Source: Ectocarpus siliculosus (taxonomy: Eukaryota > Sar > Phaeophyceae > Ectocarpales > Ectocarpaceae). Taken from it: a stretch of 10,542 bases of DNA. The notes beneath the pieces are model-generated. The model did not search any database. It had not been told where the DNA came from and saw only the letters and a list, made by a program, of their open reading frames with translations. Where the stretch lies: positions 347,245 through 357,786 of the forward strand of contig FN649749.1 in the NCBI GenBank assembly GCA_000310025.1. Direction: 5' to 3'. A program made the translations under genes and the position numbers. Below, piece after piece: positions 6,862 through 10,542 of this stretch; the first letter of the stretch is position 1, and each line of letters opens with the position of its first letter.

Positions 6862-7673
6862 CTGCTTTGCTGCTTTGCAGCACGAAACAGAGAAAATCGG
6901 GGTGGAGAAACAATAACGAAAAGGGCAAAGAAGAGTTGTGTGTGATCCGGGCTGATGAGCTAAACATGCATGTTCACCGAGAGGTGCGTCTGCTGGCGCC
7001 AGAAAAGATGGGACGGGCACAAGAAAATCAAGTGCTGGGGAGACGTTCTAGCAACATTTGTTTGACGGGAGGTCCATCACTCACAACGCAATCTGTGGCT
7101 CAACAACCGTCACACATTCATAATCCCACGCACGCAAGATGAGTTCCGTTCTCCGACAAGGGTGCAATATTGGGTGGGAAATTTTTCTAGCATGACTAGT
7201 CATGAGCGTTTTCTGGGGGGGGCGCGGAGGCGGGTCTAGAGTCGTACATACAGTTTTGGGGCGCTTTGCGCGATGCAAAGAAGCTGCAGTGCACAAGACT
7301 GCATCACCCCTCACACCTTAACACGTGATCCGCTCAAACTACGCGTGAAGCGTCGTCGCAAGTAGCACACGACGTGTCCCCCAACATACGGTACATGCGG
7401 TTTGCGAGAAATGGGCTAAAATACCAACTAGGCAATATTGTAGCAAAAACAACTTTCCGGCTCTCTGGGGGGTGATGGTCAAGTTGTCTAGTTGGGCGAG
7501 TGCCTCATCTTGTGCACCTGGCCTCCACCAGCAGCGAAATATGCTATTGGCTGTCCGATACTCTACACATATTTGTAGAGGTTGCGATGCGCGACGACGT
7601 GCAGCTAAACTCTCAATCATCTTATTTGGAACAACCCAAAACAAAGGACACTATTTCCCCAATTTCTACTCAC
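6862..7673 (-). other. Intron B-C of the MULE transposase (812 bases)
   Basis: The donor is GGGACAC|gtgagtag at 7673. The acceptor is gcaaagcagcaaagcag at 6864-6862, after a pyrimidine stretch ttttctctgtttcgtgctgc. The phase is 0 on both sides. A CAG eight bases earlier would give the wrong phase. It contains the 14-bp palindrome at 7191-7204 and an 8-G run near 7216. No nested gene is seen. Confidence 0.7.
7191..7204. repeat. 14-bp perfect palindrome in an intron
   Basis: CATGACTAGTCATG reads the same on both strands. It lies in intron B-C of the transposase gene, with no matching copy noticed elsewhere in the window. It is probably chance. Confidence 0.5.
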
Positions 7674-8084
7674 GTGTCCCATTGCCTTCATGTTCTGGTC
7701 GGTGATGAGGTGCCTCACGCACGCACACCATGGGGCTTGCGGTAGAACCACCCTGAGGGCCGCCGGTGATCCTTTGTGACCGTCGATGTAGAACGTCACC
7801 TCGCCGGACGAAAGAAGTCGCTGCATATGCTCGTTCTGGCAGATCTCCTGGAGCAGGAACTTGTAGTTGGCTGCGTTCTCTTTGTCTGCGAGTACAGTGC
7901 TGACGTGGGTGATCTTGTTGTTGCTGTCGTGCATGCAGAGGACGTACATGACTCCGTTCCACGAACCCCTGAGGTGGCCAGCGTCCAGGGCCACTACCTG
8001 TTCAGAACGGCAGGGGCGGAGAATTTGGTATTTCGTAAGGGCAAAGGTCAAACGGTTCGAAGTGCTTGGAGGTCTCATAAGGCC
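7674..8084 (-). CDS. MULE transposase exon B: DDE catalytic core
   Basis: This exon has 411 bases, 137 codons, phase 0 at both ends if the acceptor is gcaagtag at 8085. It encodes the central MULE domain. VVALDAGHLRGSWNG has the first catalytic Asp (codon 34). Next comes a strand-rich middle (VMYVLCMHDSNNKITHVSTV), then FYIDGHKGSPAAL with the second Asp (codon 101), then CVRHL, the C-x2-H motif (codons 122 and 125). The Asp-Asp spacing is 67 residues. Ahead of the first Asp, NRLTFALTKYQILRPCRSEQ occupies the place of the family's 'rF.r.Fva......cr.v'. A shorter form starting at 7997, after ttctgaacag, is also a fair acceptor in phase 0. The TAG just upstream means the exon cannot extend further in this frame. 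Confidence 0.88.
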
Positions 8085-8660
8085 CTACTTGCATTGCTGC
8101 CGAAATGTTGTTTGGGGTCGCCCGCTCTGAATCTCGCCATCGACTGTTTGGGACGCGGGCGCCCATCAACCTGCGAAGCAATGTCGACAAGTACAGTACC
8201 AGAAATGCGCTGTAATCGAATGAGGGCGAGAGAAGGGCGAGAGCGGGAGCAACATGGCATCATACGACCTAGTCTCGGATTCGTGCAAAGGAACGGTAGA
8301 AAATTACCAAAACGGTAAGAGTGAGAGCTAGCAAACAGGTGAACTGCGAGATGCCGCGCAGGGTAGTAGGAAAGCCCTTTTCCACGGGTATGCTGCTTTC
8401 TGTACTGCTCCTGTTGTGCGAATCTGTAGGCTTGCACCTGGAACAAAAATCGGCCCACAAACACACCCCAATTGTATGGATAGTAGGGTGAGGTCGCAAT
8501 GTTACCCAACCCTTGTCGGTTGACGCGGGCATCCCCCCCGTTTTTTCTCACTTTTCTCTTTCTATGGGTGCCTTTCTTTCTGGCACTGGTCACAACCAAA
8601 TTGAGCTTGTAAAAAACACTACCTGTTGTTCAATCACACTGAAACACATAAGGACACAAG

Positions 8661-8675
8661 GCCCTGTTTCAGGGC
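8661..8675. repeat. Small perfect hairpin (6-bp stem, 3-base loop)
   Basis: GCCCTG TTT CAGGGC within the long intron. The stem is GC-rich but short, and nothing around it suggests a structured RNA gene. Confidence 0.4.
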
Positions 8676-9631
8676 ACACAACAATGTGGCGAGTGGTGAG
8701 TGGGCACGGTCGGGACGGCCTGTCGGTTCTTTCAAATGAAATCAATTTTGAAGGGAACAGCAGCCCTTGACCACCGTTCCGCGCATGGATGGCGTTTACC
8801 GTTCAACCAGCCACTGCTCGTTTGAACAACATCGGGAACACGCTAGATGAGGTACATGCAACCACAGCAATGTCGGTGACAGCACTGCCGTGGTGTTGGA
8901 GGTACTACGGTAACGAGCAGCAGCATTTTTTGTTGAAAGGGGAAAAGTGCCAAGGGAAGACATACACGTGAACACAGAGATACTGCCCGTTCAAGATAAA
9001 AAGCAGTCGATAATCCATTACTGCTGTTGCAGTTAAATTCCACCACTTCAAGCTTCCACCGGATCTCCGTGGTGCAATTGTCTGGCCCGATGTTCTTAGA
9101 GAGGGTACACACATGTAGTACACGCCTTACCACGAAAAAATGGGGGGACTGCTGTTGCCATAATGAACACTTCACCCCATTTTGTCACGCGACATGGCGC
9201 GCCAACCAAAATGCAAAATTCAACCCGGGGCTCAAATGTGAAGCTGAGGAGCAATTGCTAATGGCCTTCCTCAGACCACTTGCTATGAGCCTCAATTGTC
9301 CTCAGAGGTGCGTTACAATACATACACATACACATAGTACAAGACTTTGACGGTGAGCTCGAGATATGGCTGGTCGTGAGTTCGATATGGTGTGGCTGAA
9401 AAGCCAGGGCGCCCTCGATTGTTACCTGAAAATAAAAATCACTTCTGCCTGCGCAAACCTCGCTGCGGGTTTGAGAACAACACTGCTTCTATCTCCCGCG
9501 AGTTCATTCATCGACAACTTGTGGGAATGGGTGGTAGCAAGTCATGTAGAGGGTTCAGAGATGATTTGTGGTACCGTTCCACCTAAAAGCGCATCGACGT
9601 GACCAATGCATTGTTTGTGACTATTGCAGTG

Positions 9632-9698
9632 GCTCTCCACGGCTTTCAATGGCCAATGACGCTCTCCACGGCTTGAATACATACCCAATTGCAATTGG
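9632..9698. repeat. 14-bp direct repeat plus CCAATTGCAATTGG palindrome
   Basis: GCTCTCCACGGCTT occurs at 9632-9645 and again at 9661-9674 (29-base period). Just beyond, CCAATT GC AATTGG at 9685-9698 is a perfect inverted repeat, followed by a further CAATTGG at 9701-9707. All of it lies in the long intron of the transposase gene. It may be a small satellite fragment or a decayed insertion. Confidence 0.55.
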
Positions 9699-10016
9699 TA
9701 CAATTGGTAAATCTCAGCGAAAATGAAAAGCCAGCAACGTCTGCACGAGAATCGCGAAAGAGATTCACTCGCCTTGGGGACGCCGTGCGCGGCCCAGCAT
9801 CAGGAAGCTCCTGACGAACCGGTTATCGGGACTCATCTAAAAAGGGAAAACGCGTGCACACGGGATAATAAACTCAGGAAGGTCGGCACCCGAACGACAC
9901 ACTGGGCTGCACGTTGCTCACACATCGTGTGCGGGGATGGATCATTTGGATGGACACGAGTAAGAAGCGAGGGTAACCTATAGTTGTGTACAGAGCCTAC
10001 GGTAACGTGACGACGG

Positions 10017-10045
10017 CACATGTACAACATGCTACGGTACATGTG
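10017..10045. repeat. Inverted repeat, 9-bp arms, 11-base spacer
   Basis: CACATGTAC at 10017-10025 and GTACATGTG at 10037-10045 are exact complements. The pair lies about 90 bases inside the long intron from the proposed donor side. It is too short to call a transposon end. Confidence 0.5.
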
Positions 10046-10134
10046 GTCCTGCTGTTGTCCAGTCCTCGCCCAACCTTGCACAGCTGCATCACGTGCACAT
10101 TGACCAAGGGCCCCAATCAAACTTAGGGTTAGAC

Positions 10135-10542
10135 GGTGGCAATCGAACCCGGGCAATCGCGCTCGATCCCTTGGAAATGGGATGGAAGACGCGAAATGGC
10201 AGCCGCTTCATCCTCCTTGGTAGCGATCGCGATGCGCTTCGTAGCGCGTTGAGATTGCAGGTCGGAGACGGTGAATCCCACGGTCTTGAGGGTTCTCTTG
10301 ATCGCGGTACCGGCGATCTTGGGGTTGGCCCTAATCAACTGGTCCACCAGGGGTTGTACGACTGCAGAGCTCGTCCGACCGCCCCCAGCACAGTCGACGT
10401 GCTGGCCCTCTACCTTGGTGATCTTGAAATCACCGCCCTTCTGTTGGCAGCCCTTAACAACTCAGCTTGTGCAAGTCTTGCACACCAGGTGAATTTGCCG
10501 ACTGCCGGCACCCTTTCCATTCTTCATGGAACGGCCGGTGGC
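10135..10542 (-). CDS. MULE transposase exon A: zinc-finger DNA-binding region and linker, with in-frame stop (partial)
   Basis: The frame is open from the window edge for 136 codons except for one TGA. It reads SRQIHLVCKTCTS, stop (10464-10462), VVKGCQQKGGDFKITKVEGQ, then HVDC. This is the C..C...H-x-C pattern of the MuDR/FLYWCH-like DNA-binding finger, where the family usually has Trp at the position now TGA ('C.W.v.a'). TGG to TGA is one base. Then LVDQLIRANPKIAGTAIKRT and LKTVGFTVSDLQSQRATKRI match the linker 'l...nP.i....i...l......vs...a.rak..a', ending SRLPSHFQGIERDCPGSIAT, the usual 'lp.y...l...nPgs...v'. The 5' start is outside the window. The exon's exact 3' end is uncertain. Confidence 0.8.

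Larger units (their letters stand above)
8085..10134 (-). other. Long intron (or introns) A-B of the MULE transposase, ~2.05 kb
   Basis: This gap separates the N-terminal segment (ending GSIAT) from the catalytic exon. It is the largest gap in the gene. The proposed donor ACC|gtctaa is poor, though it is phase 0 and sits just before two in-frame stops. The proposed acceptor is gcaagtag. A small additional exon in between cannot be excluded. I searched for the few residues usually found here and recognised none. Contents include a 174-codon minus ORF (8599-8075, unrecognised), a hairpin at 8661-8675, repeats at 9632-9698 and an inverted repeat at 10017-10045. Confidence 0.5.
3483..10542 (-). 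mobile_element. Mutator-like (MULE) DNA transposon, partial, 5' end beyond the window
   Basis: The minus strand carries a transposase gene with the full MULE domain order: zinc-finger DNA-binding region, DDE domain with C-x2-H, SWIM-like finger, and PP...PKKKR tail. MULEs move by cut and paste, end in terminal inverted repeats that are often long, and make 8-11 bp target duplications. The window stops inside the DNA-binding region, so the right terminus is missing. The left terminus must lie below 3483 but cannot be placed by eye. The limits given are those of the transposase gene and not of the element. Neighbouring sequence could include further element DNA down to somewhere above the PARP gene's 3' flank. 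Confidence 0.8.
3483..10542 (-). pseudogene. MULE transposase gene, intron-rich and apparently decayed (5' truncated by window)
   Basis: Six coding segments are inferred: 10542-10135, 8084-7674, 6861-6654, 5902-5748, 5448-5264 and 4027-3483. They total about 637 codons. The junctions after segments two to five match in phase (0/0, 0/0, 2, 1) with GT donors and CAG acceptors. Catalytic residues are the Asp codon at 7985-7983, the Asp at 7784-7782 and the Glu at 6683-6681, with C-x2-H (CVRH) after the second Asp. Lesions seen are an in-frame TGA at 10464-10462 at a Trp position, a length in the third segment that is one base off a multiple of three with the frame changing mid-exon, a SWIM finger lacking Cys-x-His, and no good donor after the first segment. 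Most residues otherwise remain conserved, so the decay looks recent. Alternatives are sequencing errors at one or two of these points, or recoding. The protein class itself is secure. Confidence 0.8.

Noticed and set aside
7776-8318. 180-codon plus-strand ORF
   Set aside because: It is antisense to the DDE catalytic exon, whose minus-strand translation has clear MULE motifs. The plus translation has none.
10122-10133. Telomere-like TTAGGGTTAG
   Set aside because: It is barely more than one repeat unit, at the end of exon A, so it is not evidence of a telomere or interstitial array.
10135-10155. tRNA-like B box (GGTTCGATTGC on the minus strand)
   Set aside because: It lies in transposase coding sequence, with no A box or foldable cloverleaf around it.
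192-10542. PARP gene as cargo captured by the MULE (Pack-MULE-like), or a joint defence or antiviral system
   Set aside because: The genes face opposite ways, the PARP fragment has its own introns and its own upstream part outside the window, and no terminal repeat enclosing both can be shown.

Overview
The window is eukaryotic nuclear DNA. Its two genes are broken into short exons whose GT/AG junctions agree in phase, and the introns contain long homopolymer runs. Mixed base composition, introns of roughly 0.3-2 kb and frequent poly-C/poly-G tracts would suit a large-genome alga such as a brown alga. That assignment is a guess from style, because no gene here fixes the lineage.

Left part, plus strand (1-1260): the last three exons of a gene ending in a poly(ADP-ribose) polymerase (ART-fold) catalytic domain. 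The exons at 192-254, 529-597 and 1174-1260 are all phase 0. They give 72 residues in the order expected of a PARP C-terminus, including the probable catalytic glutamate. The 5' part lies outside the window. A diverged tandem repeat of about 81 bp starts inside the last codons and runs into the 3' flank.

Middle (1261-3482): about 2.2 kb with no recognisable gene. It holds the tail of the tandem repeat, two short palindromic inverted repeats, poly-C tracts and a weak hydrophobic ORF.

Right part, minus strand (10542 down to 3483): one intron-rich Mutator-like (MULE) transposase gene, running off the right edge at its 5' end. In order it encodes a zinc-finger DNA-binding region, the linker helical region, a DDE-type MULE domain (two Asp, a C-x2-H motif, then Glu), a SWIM-like zinc finger, and a C-terminal PP...PKKKR segment with an Arg/Gly-rich tail. 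Four of the five inferred splice junctions agree in phase with good sites. The copy looks decayed: a TGA replaces an expected Trp in the zinc finger, there is a one-base frameshift between the second Asp and the Glu, the SWIM Cys-x-His is Tyr-x-Asp, and the first intron's donor is poor.

The two genes converge, with their 3' ends about 2.2 kb apart, and nothing suggests they cooperate. I did not find a novel multi-gene system. The main points of interest are the architecture of the intron-rich MULE, the specific lesions in it, and the duplicated end of the PARP gene.
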